A stretch of 64,000 bases of DNA, from NCBI GenBank assembly GCA_012845835.1, contig JABAKD010000028.1, forward strand, positions 875,501 to 939,500. The letters run 5' to 3'. Shown in pieces: positions 11,933-23,365 of this stretch. The position numbers were made by a program, and so were the translations under genes. Below the pieces are notes generated by a model. It was given only the letters and a program-made list of their open reading frames with translations. It ran no database searches and was not told the DNA's origin. The first letter of the stretch is position 1, and each line of letters starts with the position of its first letter. This DNA is from Undaria pinnatifida. Lineage: Eukaryota; Sar; Phaeophyceae; Laminariales; Alariaceae.

Positions 11933-14900
11933 CTATTGGTACGCCCCCCGTCTTTCTGCGCTCTCCCCGTCGTAGCCCTCCTGAGACCGAGCTTGCAGTT
12001 CTCGGAGCTTGTAAAAGTCCGGGTACAGAAATTTCTGAGCGGCTTCCGTGACCGCCACGGAAGCGGCCTCGTGCTTGGTCCCTGTGTCTTCCGTAAATTT
12101 CGAATCCGTAGAACCCTTCGAAAACGACGCCACCTGGAAAATTGTTGGGGAGAGGGGTGGGGTGGGGTGTTGCGGGTGAGGTGAGGGTGGGCGTGGAGGT
12201 GGGGTTGGCGTTGGGGAGTGGGGGTGGGGCAGGGCTGAAGGTGGGTGGCGTGGGCGTGGGCGTGGGCGTGAGGGTGGCGGTGGAGTGGGTTGTGGGGTGG
12301 GGTGGGGGTTGGGGTGGGGGTGAGGGTGGGGGTGGAGGTTGGGGTGAGCTGTGGGGTGGGTTGGGGGTTGGGGTTGGGGTGGGTGGGGGGGGGAGTTGGA
12401 GGGTGAGTTGTGGGGTGGGTTATGTGGTCGGTTGTCGGGTGGGATGGGGTGGTGGTGTGGGTGCAGGGCGGGGATGTGGGTGGGCGTGGGTTTTGGAATA
12501 TGGTGTTGTGGGTGTGGTGTGTGGGTGTGTGTATGTAGGTGTGGGTGTGGGTGCGGGTGTGAGTGTGGGAAACACCGACACGACATCAACTGACCCCATC
12601 CTACAAGAAAAAAAAATAATCACAGCTGAGGTTCAGTAAGCAACAGTGAACGACCAACCAAATTACCTTTCTAGAACTTCACCCACGGTTTTGGGGACAA
12701 ATGACTCAGAAATTGGGGTGGGAAAAAAAAAATGGAATTACAAAACTGTCGACCATTCAACTGGCCGAGCTCACAGCCCACGTATTCGAAACAACTGTAC
12801 TAAAAAGGGGAAACAACTGTACTAAAAAGGGGTTAACACCGCCTGTCGACCACTGGTCGGTCACCAGTCAAAAGTCCGTCAGTTACCTTGGAGTACGTCC
12901 GGGTGGCGTTCATCATCCGCTCGCTCTCCCACGAAGACACCTCCACCTGGTAGTGGTTGGGCAGGACGGTGTCCACAATGCCGCCCGGAATGCTGGGGTA
13001 CTCGACCATCATCCCCCTCCCTGGATTCGCCTCGAACGCCTGTCCGCGACAAGCCACGATAGCGGGGCAGTCAAGACAAGACAAGACAAGACAAGACAAG
13101 ACAAGACAAGACAAGACAAGACAAGACAAGACAAGACAAGACAAGACAAGACAAGACAAGACAAGACAAGACAAGACAAGACAAGACAAGACAAGACAAG
13201 ACAAGACAAGACAAGACAAGACAAGACAAGACACGACAAAACAAGGAAAACCAAGGCAAGCCAAGACACGACAAGGCAAGGCAAGACGCAAGACAAGGCA
13301 AGCCAAGATACGACAAGGCAAGGCAAGATGTACAAGACATACAAACCATATCATACCACAACACAACACAACACAAAAAAACGCCAAGACACGACAAGGC
13401 AAGGCAAGATGCAAGACAAGGCAAGCCAAGACACGACAAGACAAGGCAAGGCGTACAAGGCATACAAACCATACCATACCACAACACAACACAACACAAC
13501 ACAACACAACACAAAAAAACGGTATAAAACAGACAAATAAACCGCCTCCGCTATGATAGCGGAATGTTACATAAAAACAACCCAGCATAACACAACGCAA
13601 CGCAACTCAACGCAACAGCATTTTCTACCTGGATTGCCTTCTTGCAGAGCCCGGAGAGCTGCTGAGCCGTTGTCACCTCTCGCCCAGCTTTGTGTGTCTT
13701 CGGCTTGTTCCCCTGCATTCCCTTCTCCACCTGTGTTGCGGTCAATCAAATCAAGTCAAATCAACAAATCAATCAATCAACGAAAAAATAAAAACTCAAT
13801 CGATCAATTAATCGACCAATCCATCAGTCATTCAACCAATCAATCAACCAATCAATCAACCAATCAAAGAACCAAATCGGTCTGTCACGCAGCCATTGAA
13901 TCACTCAATCAATCAATCAATTCCATCATTCACTCAACCAAGTGAGTCAATCAACAAATCAACCAATCTATCAAATCGGGCTGTCAGCCAATTCAATCAA
14001 TTAATCAATCAATCAAAACAAACACTCAAAGCATACAAACAATACACCAACCAAAGTCAACACTGCAATGTAATAAAACAAAAAAACAACCAATTGAAAA
14101 TCAACGGCTTACCCTCGCGGCCACCTCCTTCTCCATCCCTTCCATGCCGATGCGCTGCGCCCCAAGCCGCGACATCATCACCTGATAAAAAAATAGAGGC
14201 AGGTGAGTGGGTGAGTGGGTGGGTGGGTGGGTGGGTGGGTGGGTGGGCGGGTGCCCCCCCCCCCCCAGCAGCTACACAACGCCTCCCCCTTCATAGAAGG
14301 CCGGGGGGGGGGGGAGTGTGGTGCATACTTTTGTGAGGGACGCCAGGAGCCGGCTAAACAACCCCTCCACCTTCGCAGAAAATCGGGGGAGGTGGGAAGG
14401 GTTGCCATTTTTTTGGAACACCGCAAGTGATCCCCCCCCCCCCCCCCCTCCCCCAGGCCCATGACATGACGCCTCCCTATTTACAAAACACCGGTAGGGG
14501 TGTGAGGATAACGTAGACAGAAGCCATGGGACAACTAACGCTACACCTGAATCACGCCTTCTGTACCCGTTTCTACCAAGGGAGGGGGAGTGGGGGGAAG
14601 TCGTGTTTAAAAGATATTTAGGCGCGACGCACCTCAACCGGTTCCCGGAAAATGAAAATCCACGGCACTTCAGGATAGGCAGAGGTGACCGCGTCGATGT
14701 CCTCCGAGCTCTGGAACTTGAAGTAGAATTGCTAACACCAGAGGAGAGAACCGAAGGGGACACGAAGAGCGGGAGATAAGTCGACGGAACTTACGCAAAA
14801 TCGATGACACTCACAGAAATCCTGTAAAAACACACGCACTTACACATACACACATACCAGGTACAATACACATAAAATACAAGTAACACAACTCGAGGAC

Positions 14901-17900
14901 ACGTACACACCCAGTTCGTGGACGCACACACCACAGCTCGCGGACAAAAAACGTACGTTGGCACACACACAAATCAAATACTCAACTACACGAACGAAGC
15001 ATGAACACACAATTTACAAACACACATTCGCAAACACACAAGAGACACAAACACCAGAAGGCAAGCAAACCCACGTCGTGCTGCGCGCTCCTAGACATGG
15101 CGGCGATGATGACCTTCAGCCAAGGCACAATCTGCCTTTCCTTAGAGCACTTGGGGCAGGTGTGCATCAGCTTCCACGGCCCAGTACTTTCCGACCACCT
15201 GTTTCGACATGGTCGTTCGTAGCCGTCGACAGAAAAAAAAAGAACCAGCGGAAATAAAAAGGAAAGTTTGAATCGTTACAGTTACCGACAGCGCAATCTT
15301 TGGACAGCCATCGTTGCGCGGGAAGCGAATGAGCGTTCGATCGACAACCAGTACCACCCCCCACACGCCATCACTATAAATAGTACCAACACCACCAACA
15401 CCAGCACCGCTACTATAGCAAGCACCACCACTCCCAACACCACTACCGCCATCACCATCACTAGCACCAACGCCAACACCATCATCCTCACCACCACACG
15501 ACTACCAACACCACCACCGCCAACATCACCACCACCCCTACAACCACCACTACATACTGCCAATATCACCACCGCCATCCGCCAATACCAACACCGCCAT
15601 CACTACCACCACCACCACCACCACCACCACCAATAACGATTACCAGATACTACTAAAATCATCTGAGGCATGTGTTGCAGCTGGTGCATGTCTTACCACA
15701 AAATGTGCTGACAAATGATGTTTCTTGTCTTCCCTCAAAAAGTAAATCTATCATACAGACCGGTACCACCACTACCACCACCTACATGATGTTGGTGTCC
15801 ACGCTAGCGATCATGTTGGCGACGAGGGTCGACCCGCAGCGTGTCTCGTGGAAGATGAACCCCGTCGGTGGCGGCACCGGCACCGTACTCTCTTGAAGTA
15901 GGCGCTAAAAGTTGCGTGGCGGCAGCAAAAAGCAAAAGAAGCAGCAAACAAACAGAAGCAGCAGCAGCAGCAGCAGCAAGCACGATGTGAAGTACGCCAT
16001 TCTCTTTGCACTAATCAACACAATATAATCTCGTACAATGTATCTTGTACACTCCATAACCTTTGTAAAAAAAATTACTCGAGACGCGCTCTTGTGCAGA
16101 GAGTTATTAAATGCGATGTCGTTCTATATTTTTCACCAACAAAATACAAGATCATCTCCTTATAAATAAACCCCGTAAACTTCTCACTGTTTTTTAAAAG
16201 TAAACAGAACACGCAACTCCAGCACGAACAATCGAAAATCTACCCATACTACCATGCTACCAACCCCAGGTTGTCTCCGAACAAACAAACGCTATACGAA
16301 TCTCTCAAAAAAAAAGATTTCACGTACATCAGTTGTGAGTTCGACAATTGTAGGGTTTTCGATAATCATCTTTGCAAGCTGCGCGATACACCGGCCGCTC
16401 GTTTTTACAGACAATCCGTCACTATTTCGATTACAACTGAACTGAACACACACCTCGGGGAGAGACAACTCCCGAAAAAAACGCCATCACATTATATACT
16501 GACCAAGAAACACAACATTATAATTAGACTAAAACTACAAACTCGTTTGGGCTGGTCGGCGCTGCTTGCCCGGTTACTTGCACGGTGGCTAACTTCTTCG
16601 TGGTTTGTTTTCAAGATAATTAATAGTTCAAGTATTACCTGGTGTAGCTTCTCCAATACAAGCGAGTGACCAACGTAGCAACTCGCCCAGTGGAAAGTCC
16701 TGCAAGAGGGTAGCCTGAGTCTGTTACCAGGGCCCTATCTTATAACATAGCTCATAGGAACGCCTGTGTTCCTCCCCTTTTCAACTTGCAACACACCCGG
16801 GGTTCCAAGCCAAACACACCCCAAAGGCCCAAAGGGAACCCTTGTAGACAACGCTATAAAAATCGTATGGGCTGGTTTTGGTATTAATTGCCGGGTTACA
16901 AAGGAGGTGGCTAATTGTTTCTTCCTTAGATTTTACAAGAGTTTCGTCCCCTCTCTTCAACTTAAGACACCCCCCGGGATTCCAAGCCAACCACATCCCG
17001 AACGGGAGCCATGTAAACTCAATAGTATCTCGCTAACCGAGCGGAAGACGCACCTCAAGCACGGACAATTTTAAGATCTGCACCGTCGGCCGATTGATCT
17101 CCGCGCAACCTGAGCTGAGCGCCAGCAAACCCCCCATCGGCAGCAACCACGGCGCCTCGGAATACTTGGCGTAGTTCACCTAACCAGGGGCGGGGGGAAC
17201 GGGTGGGAGGCGGTGGGAGGGGGTGGGGGGTGGGGGGGGGGGGAGGGGTGGGGGGGGGAAGAGAGGGGGGGGGGGGGGGGGGTCCCACTTCGAGTTTCGA
17301 AGCACTGGAGTTCCATTTCCAAGCACTGGAACCGGCGCAAAAATACCGGGAACGATACAAGCGTCGGCCGAGGTGGCAGGAGTGGAAGTGGGAGTGGAAG
17401 CGGTCTCACGCATGCTATCACCGGTTAAACACCTGTAGACAAATTTACCTGGCACTAGGCAGACGAAAGCTCATTGGCTTCAATTGCACCGCATTTTCGT
17501 TACTTTTGACCATCAATCTTCATTAAACGTATCTACACATGCCCGCGCAGTTTGCAACGTTCGTACACAGCGTGTCCACTGGACTATCGAAGCCGAACAT
17601 ACTAGAGGTCAAGGTACTGCAGAAGTTTGGGTATCATAAGGACGACAAGACACCCGAAGGAAGGACGCCAACGAGAGACAATTAAACCGCGGCTTTGAGA
17701 GACGGGCAACGGGGCAACAAGTGTGAGAGTGATCTCATGCCGAGGCAGAGAGGCCTCATTGATCCCAAACTACATACGAGTTGAAGCGTCGGCGACAATG
17801 TTACAGCAGTAATCTTCGAACATAACCCCGAGGACGGACTTATACCGTCCCCGGGGTGGGAGAAAAGCCTGATAGCTGTACAGAAAGAGCAAGATGATCT

Positions 17901-19343
17901 CACTTGCATCGTCGGCTCCCGTACAGCAGCTCGAGAGAGCAGGAAATGGTTAGGGAAAACAGACCATCTCGCCCGCCCATCATTGTGCGCGAGACACGCC
18001 GACAACGGCATCAGTTTTAATACGTAGTGGTTCATTTTAGCGGGGTAACTACTCTCTGCGACGAGGTACCGCATTGGTTACCATCCAGTCAACGTGAGGG
18101 TAGTAACCATGGGTGAGAGTCTCCGGCTGATCGCAGCTGATCGCAGCAGAGAGGCCTCATCGATCCCAAACTATTTACGAGTTAAAGCGTCGGCGAAATG
18201 TTGCAGCAGGAGTAATAATCTGGGACGGGAATCCCGCAGCAGGTAGATCTCTGGCTGTGGGGCGCGACCAAACTCTCGAGGTTAGCATGGAAAGCTATCT
18301 CCCAGTGAGACCCAGCCGAGGAGGCAGAACAGAACTTGAAGGCGTATAGTGATAATGAGGCAGCGCCATCTAAGGGATACCTGGTATCCACAATAGTAGC
18401 TTATTTTTATTTCGCCATAAATTACGACGTTCTCGTACCTGGCACATCTTGACGAGGCGGACGGAATCTCATTGGCTTAGGTTGCACCGCATTTACGTAA
18501 CTCCGTACCACCAATCGTCACAAGTATCTAGTTACAAGTATTCAACCCTTTGGAACTGCACGCATCTTTTGAGGGGCATACAGCTTCGAATTGGCGCGGG
18601 ATAGCTTTACCAACGGTAAAAAGGATCGCTTCGTACTATTGATGGCCCATTCTTTTCTTTTTTTCCCGAGAATACGACGTTTCCTTACCTGGCACATCTT
18701 GACGAGCGGGTCCGTCGTCGAGGGGTCGAACTTGTTAAGCGCTACAGGAATCCACAGGTGTCCCTCCTGCCATATCGATTCCACCGAGGAGACGAGAGGT
18801 AGGGTAGGGGAAGGGGGGAAGGGGGGAGGAGGGGAGGGGAGGGGAGGGGAGGGGAGGGGAGGGGAGGGGAGGGGAGGGGAGGGGAGGGGAGGGGAGGGGA
18901 GGGGAGGGGAGGGGAAGGAAGGGCAAAAGGGGGGACGGTCAAGGCAGGTGAGGTGAGGGTTGGGTACGGTACGGTAGGGTTGGGATGGGTAGGGTGGGGT
19001 ACGGTATACACCTCATATATACCTCTAATCTAACGTAAATAAATACACCCCGTTCCAACGTCATACACCTACCTCCGTTCTAACCGCAACTCCCCCTCCT
19101 CCCCCCCCTCCCCCACCCCCCCCCACCCCCCCCGCACTTCTAGCCTCATCCCTTGCCCCCCCCCCCCCCCCCCCCCCCGCCCCCCCCCAAACGCAGACGC
19201 ACCAGGACATCATCGAGATCGAGGTAGTCAAGACTGTCCTTCGAGAAATCGTTGAGCATGGTCGGTTCTCCCGGCGGTCGCTTGGCCGGTGGCAGCGGTC
19301 CCCTGGGGTTAACCGGCGCCCGGAGCTTCTGCCTAGCGCTCAT
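11933..19343 (-). CDS. Sulfotransferase-like protein, ten exons, 398 aa
   Basis: Minus-strand exons: 19343-19203, 18766-18689, 17179-17054, 15889-15786, 15198-15075, 14731-14633, 14181-14113, 13730-13629, 13039-12887 and 12133-11933 (TAG). Together they make 1197 nt, a whole number of codons. All introns are GT-AG and phase 0 except the fourth, where AT joins G to make Met. Residues 126-141 (GFIFHETRCGSTLVAN) match the P-loop-like 5'-phosphosulfate-binding motif of PAPS-dependent sulfotransferases. Residues 151-161 give WSES then PWK, and 192-228 give FYFKFQSSEDID, PWIFIFREP and VMMSRL, the 3'-phosphate-binding region with Arg220 and Ser228. The expected role is sulfate transfer from PAPS to a carbohydrate or other acceptor, but the substrate cannot be read. 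The chosen ATG at 19343 gives a polar N-terminus (MSARQKL) with no signal peptide; an upstream exon with a membrane anchor may be missing. Confidence 0.88.
12160..12565. repeat. G/GT-rich minisatellite in last sulfotransferase intron
   Basis: The plus strand is made of gggtgg, ggttgg, gtgggc and similar blocks; on the transcribed (minus) sense the intron is C-rich just upstream of the final acceptor. Long frames read across it are artefacts of composition. Confidence 0.9.
13072..13510. repeat. (ACAAG)n pentanucleotide array with degenerate extension
   Basis: About 32 perfect ACAAG units fill 13072-13230, followed by degenerate caagac/caaggc units and acaac runs. It lies inside the sulfotransferase intron between exons 13730-13629 and 13039-12887. 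Confidence 0.95.
13741..14035. repeat. (AATC)n tetranucleotide-rich tract
   Basis: Imperfect aatc/caat units fill this intron of the sulfotransferase gene. Confidence 0.9.
14205..14252. repeat. (GGGT)n array followed by poly-C
   Basis: About ten gggt units, then a C run at 14253-14267, with poly-G at 14302-14313 and poly-C at 14432-14451, all in the same intron. Confidence 0.9.
15365..15632. repeat. CAC/ACC trinucleotide-rich tract
   Basis: Imperfect cac, acc and cat triplets in the sulfotransferase intron between exons 15889-15786 and 15198-15075. Confidence 0.9.
16005..17050. other. Intron of the sulfotransferase gene with internal duplication
   Basis: Between 16555 and 17000 two ~220-bp stretches resemble each other (gctggtc/gctggttt, cccggttact/gccgggttac, and gggttccaagccaa/gggattccaagccaa). 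A diverged family A relative is at about 16315-16395. I see no exon here. Confidence 0.5.
17190..17285. repeat. Poly-G-rich tract
   Basis: G runs interrupted by single T or A, immediately upstream (on the transcribed strand) of the acceptor of exon 17179-17054. Confidence 0.9.
17440..18520. repeat. Duplicated segments inside sulfotransferase intron 2
   Basis: Stretch 17446-17515 matches 18436-18505 (tacctggcac...ctcattggctt...ttgcaccgcattt). Stretch 17746-17815 matches 18150-18215 (gcagagaggcctcat.gatc). The 18434-18457 part also duplicates the 3' end and donor of exon 18766-18689. Confidence 0.75.
18824..18915. repeat. (GGGGA)n array
   Basis: About 17 gggga units in the first sulfotransferase intron, just upstream of exon 18766-18689 on the transcribed strand. 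Confidence 0.95.
19098..19190. repeat. C-rich tract with poly-C runs
   Basis: Several C runs, the longest around 19158-19178, immediately downstream of the first coding exon's donor. Confidence 0.9.
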
Positions 19344-19439
19344 AAAGTCGACAAGCCTTCGCCGATAAACTGTATTGCCCAGCGTTCCACCGAGCATGCC
19401 GGGTGTTCGTAATGAGGAGGAAGGGCGGAGGCGGCGGCG

Positions 19440-20400
19440 GAGAATGTGGGAGAAGGAGGGGAGGGGGGAGGGGAGGGAGGAGGGAGGGGGAGGGTAAGGT
19501 TGTCGGGTAATGGACAAACTGGACGCGTTCGTGCCAACCTCCAATCAATAACAGCGCATGATGGGAGTGACCTCTTGCTCTCTCTCCCTTTCCCCCTCTG
19601 CCTCCCTCCCCCTCTCTCCCTCCGCCCCCCCGTCTCTCTCTCCCTCCCCCTCTCAAGGGCACCTTATCACATTCGAGAAAACGGCTGGCATACACTTGAT
19701 ATATATATTCCTATCCCTATATCCTATCCTGAAGGAGCGCCCCTTCGTAGCTTTTAAAATGGACTGTTTTTTTTTTGGAATGTAATCGCAAAATTATGGG
19801 CGGTTTTAGTTACGGTTCGCCGAGCCCTGGAGGCGTTCCCTCGCGGGGGTAGAAAGGGCGCCGAAATTGCCCTTGGGCATAGTTGGAGCGACCCACAGCA
19901 CTGCTCGAATCCAGTGTTCTCTCCTCTCAGCAGGTGCTTGATATACTGCGGTATCTGGTATGATGTACAAGGCGCTTCGCTCAGCAGGCGGCAATCGCCG
20001 CCCGCTATGCTCGCTAAGGAATGAAAAACCTAAAAAATATGTCAAGTGGACCGAGCTTCCGTAAAAGAAGAAAAAACAACTCTGCTTGACTCTGGGATGT
20101 TCGACACGTCCCAAACTCGAAGTCTGTCATCTTAATCATTGGACCTTAATACCAAGCATCCATACACGGATCGATCCGTAAAAAATATTTTTCCCGTCGG
20201 CGATTAAGAGCTGGGGACGGCTGAGAGGTGGGAGGGCGATCTCTGGAGTGCCTGACATCACAGTAAGTGGTTCAATCTATACCTGGTACCCATTTACAGC
20301 AGCAGCAGCGGCAGCGCACTCAGTTTTACGAGTCAGTTTTACGCGCGAGAATAACAGACATACCTACAAATATCTCAGCAAGTAATTCGTCTTGCAATCA
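19440..20400. other. Upstream of sulfotransferase; purine/pyrimidine tracts, no gene
   Basis: GGGA-rich at 19441-19500 and CTCC-rich at 19575-19655. At 19955-20030 a segment (cgcttcgctcagcaggcggc) matches 23490-23555. No promoter motif could be assigned with confidence. Confidence 0.4.
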
Positions 20401-20407
20401 CTTGATT

Positions 20408-20542
20408 CTAAGGCTCTGAGTCGCTCTCAGTGTTCCCATCCGGAACACGCCTACCTAAACCCTCCTCTCGGAGAACCTTCCCGGCGGCTTTCTTTGCGTT
20501 CCTTGCGTTCCTCGCCTTCTTTGGGACCGACCCAACACTAAC
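20408..20542 (-). CDS. Terminal exon of an unidentified minus-strand gene
   Basis: A strong acceptor (tgctttgtcttcag) on the minus strand is followed by 44 codons and TAG, exactly 135 nt. The peptide begins VSVGSVPKKARNARNAKKAA and ends in an acidic tail (DGNTESDSEP). The Lys/Arg/Ala-rich segment would form a basic helix, as in nuclear or ribosome-associated tails, but no family is recognised. The rest of the gene must lie at higher coordinates. The membrane-anchor exon at 28739 and the doubtful exon near 23108 are on the same strand, but I could not connect them in phase. Confidence 0.5.
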   Translation of the reverse strand, partial: VSVGSVPKKARNARNAKKAAGKVLREEGLGRRVPDGNTESDSEP

Positions 20543-20739
20543 CTGAAGACAAAGCAGCCAGCACTGCTTCACCGTAACTACATCCACACCAATTCAAAGA
20601 TTTCCACACTACAACCGTTTTTGTATTTTCAAAAAGTAGAAAAAACAAGGTAAAAAAATCGATCTTCAGAACTCGATTCAGAAAAAAAAATGTTAAAAAT
20701 GAGCAAGATAGCCGTTCCTACACGAAAATCAACATAAAA

Positions 20740-20960
20740 TGTGCCGATATATTATACACTCCAGCTGTGAGATCAAAGATTTTGTCCAAACTCATCTTTG
20801 CAAGCTGTGTGTGATACTCCGATCGCGCGTATTACGGGTTGTGTGTCCTCATCAAGGATATAGGTCGGCGACTCCCCTTGCAACTACAGTGTAGCTATCA
20901 GGGTCAACAGGGTGATGTTAGGCAGTCTGTGCGCGGAAACTATAAAACCCGTTTCTGAGG
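20740..20960 (-). repeat. Repeat family A, long copy (minus)
   Basis: It is the reverse complement of 33722-33930 over about 200 bp, including ctcatctttgcaagctgtgt, gatcgcgcgtattac and cagggtcaacagggtgat. Confidence 0.8.
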
Positions 20961-21059
20961 GGGACAAAATCTGACAGCTGTGGAAGGAAATGCATCAGTT
21001 TATCAAGTGAATACTGTAAGTCGAATAACCGGTGAGGGGAGGGCGGAGTTTTTAAGGAC

Positions 21060-21840
21060 GTGGGGGCCTGATTTTGATCAAAAGGGGGGCGGGAGGGGGG
21101 GAGGGGGGGGAGGGGACGGGTGGGGCAGGTTAATTTGTGCGTGGAAACTATAAATCCTTTTTGTGGGGGAGGGGGGGGAAAATGTGCCGGGGGGTGGCGG
21201 GGGGCAGGGGGAGAGGGCTTTAGGTGGCATAGATGTAGGGGTTTGCTATACGCGTGGTGCTAGGTCTAGGCGATGGTGCGGGTGGTGGGGAAGGAGGGGG
21301 CGTTGGGGGCGGGGGTGGGTGGGAATTGCAGCAGCGGCATGGACGGCTCTAATACGATAACGAGGCGATATCCAGGGCGTGGAAGTGTTTATTACTCTGG
21401 CGGATTTCGATATTAGGTGGGGCGTTTAAGCAAGAGAAAGCGAGGAGGAAAAAAAAAAAAAGCGGGGAGGGGAGGGGGGGGGGGAGGGTTTTCAAGAGGT
21501 TTAGGTCACATATAATATTAAAATACACTCCAGCTATGAGATCAAGGATTTGGTCGACACTGATCTTCGCAACATTTTGTGTGATCCTCCGATCGCGCGT
21601 ATTAACAAATATGTAGGGGCTTGCTAAACGCGCGGTGCTGGGTCTAGGCGATCGTGCGGGGTGTGGGGAAGGAGGGGGGGCGTTGGAGGGGGGGAGGGGG
21701 GATGAATGAAAGCTACGTCATGGATGGCTAGTAAGATATTGACGTGATACCAATTGCTTAGAAGTGTTTATTACTCTGGCCGATTTCGATTGTAAGTGGG
21801 GCGTTTGAACTAACTGGGCGGGGAACAAAAGGGGGTGGGG
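21060..21840. repeat. Duplicated G-rich block with family A fragment
   Basis: Stretch 21220-21440 resembles 21610-21810 (ggggtttgctatacgcg/ggggcttgctaaacgcg and gtgtttattactctggc). A minus-oriented family A fragment lies at 21520-21605 between them. Confidence 0.75.
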
Positions 21841-22379
21841 GGGGCGGAGCCGATATATAAAACAATATTACAAAGTCAAGTACAAAAAAGTTTGTCCGAA
21901 TACGTGCGTGCTTGTGTATTTTGCACGTGTCATTTCATGTGACACCATGTTCGTTGACTACGAGTACACGTTTATTTATTGTCCTCTTTCGGTCTTCTTC
22001 ATGTCCCCCCCTCCCCCGCAAATTACACCCGTGCTGCCGCTCAGAACGTGGCATCGCCAGCAAGCACACAGCACAGCACAGGGCAATCAGCTCTGCACAC
22101 GTAGCTCTTGGCGCCATCAAATAGCTAGTTGAACCAAATTATGGGCGTCTTATTTCTGCCCCCTTCACATGTTGTTGTATTCTTCCTCGCGCGAGCGAAG
22201 CGGAGCTCTTGTACCGTACTACGCAAACCTTTCTCCGCAGTCTCCAAATATCGGTATTCTCTGCATTTCGTGAACCAAAATAAGGTCATTCCTACTGCTG
22301 CCGCTACTGCTACATCAACAGCGTCGCTACTGCTACCTCCTCATCACCCCCACTGTCGCTGCATATTGCGGACACAACG

Positions 22380-22640
22380 GCGCAAGGCGGACACAGCAGC
22401 GACGACCAACAGCACCAACACCGACACCAACACCGACACCGACACCCACACCCACGCCAACCCCGGCGCACTCCCACCTCAACCACGACCCACCCCCAAC
22501 ACCCCTCCCCCGCCATCCGCAGCAAACATGCACTGACACCATTACCAACATCGACACCATCCCCCGCCCTGACCCACTCCCATCCTCAGCCGCACCACGA
22601 ACCCTGCCAGCCACACCACAACCAACACTGGCCCCACCCA
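22380..22640. repeat. CACC/GACACC-rich tract
   Basis: Imperfect caacaccgacac and caccccc units; open frames across it are compositional. Confidence 0.7.
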
Positions 22641-22804
22641 AACCCAATCTCATCCCATCCCGAGCCCCGTCACCCACTCGCATCCCACCGCCACCCCGAC
22701 CCTCAACTGTGTTGGAGGCGAGGAATATAGACAAAGACGATGCGGAGAACTTTGGGGAACTAGATAACAGCCAGGTGAACTAGATAACAGCCAGCGAACG
22801 ATCG

Positions 22805-23046
22805 CTTTTTCTAGGAGATAGGTGGTGGCCACAAACGGGCAAACGCGGAAGGGATAAGACAAGCAAATCACGTTTAGGTCTTATCAGATACCAGGTACTT
22901 CGAAGTATACGGACAAGTCGAACTGAATGCCCAAATGCTGGAGGTGCCTCTAATAGGAGTAGGAATGGTGATCCACATCGAAAGGGATGCGTGGTCAATG
23001 GTCAAACGCCTACGAAGGCAAGCAACAAATGAGTACGCCCCCCCCC
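22805..23046 (-). repeat. Family B copy ending in poly-C
   Basis: It matches the reverse complement of 53335-53535 and ends caacaaatgagtacg followed by nine C. Confidence 0.8.
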
Positions 23047-23107
23047 AACCCCCGACCCCCTCCCCCCCCTACTCCCACTCGAACCACACCAACTACAGCA
23101 AGCACAC

Positions 23108-23290
23108 CTGGTCGGTCCTCAGCCGGTTCGTCCACGTCCCACATGGAGGAGGACGCAGCAATCCCCGTATGCGACCCGCCCCACCCATCATCCGCACCAC
23201 CGCCCCCGGCAGCAGCAGCAGCAGCAGCAGAGGCAGTATCGGCCCGAGTCGCTGCTGGCCGCCTTGGGTCACTGTTGGCGTTCCAAGTGC
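23108..23290 (-). CDS. Possible internal exon, Ala/Gly-rich (doubtful)
   Basis: On the minus strand an open frame runs through a polyalanine tract encoded by a CTG/GCT run, then GGGGADDGWGGSHTGIAA and SSSMWDVDEPAEDRP, and ends at a plausible donor (ccag|gtgtgc). The acidic WDVDEPAED stretch is protein-like. The plus strand is also open here, the acceptor is not clear, and no family is recognised. It may belong to the minus-strand gene that ends at 20408. Confidence 0.22.
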
Positions 23291-23294
23291 ACGA

Positions 23295-23365
23295 TGATAG
23301 GGTTAGGGTTAGGATTTAGGGCTGGGGTTAGGGTTGGGGTTGGGGTTGGGGTTGGTGTTGAGATA
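23295..23365. repeat. Telomere-like (GGGTTA/GGGTTG)n
   Basis: About ten units of gggtta, ggattt and ggggttg. Confidence 0.8.

Noticed and set aside
11933-12589. 218-codon minus frame rich in Pro/His/Thr
   Set aside because: Only its last 66 codons (12133-11933) are the terminal sulfotransferase exon; the front is C-rich intron.
12701-13600. Frames of 199-279 codons rich in QDKTR or LSCLV
   Set aside because: They translate the ACAAG pentamer array in a sulfotransferase intron; only 13039-12887 within them is a real exon, in one minus frame.
15282-15366. Minus frame RTLIRFPRNDGCPKIALS as a sulfotransferase exon
   Set aside because: It fits the phase, but joining exon 15889-15786 directly to 15198-15075 recreates the family pattern (NIM then WSES..PWK) with a correct split codon, leaving no room for it.
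23295-23365. True chromosome end
   Set aside because: The telomere-like units are few, degenerate and flanked by unique sequence on both sides, as are those at 50318.
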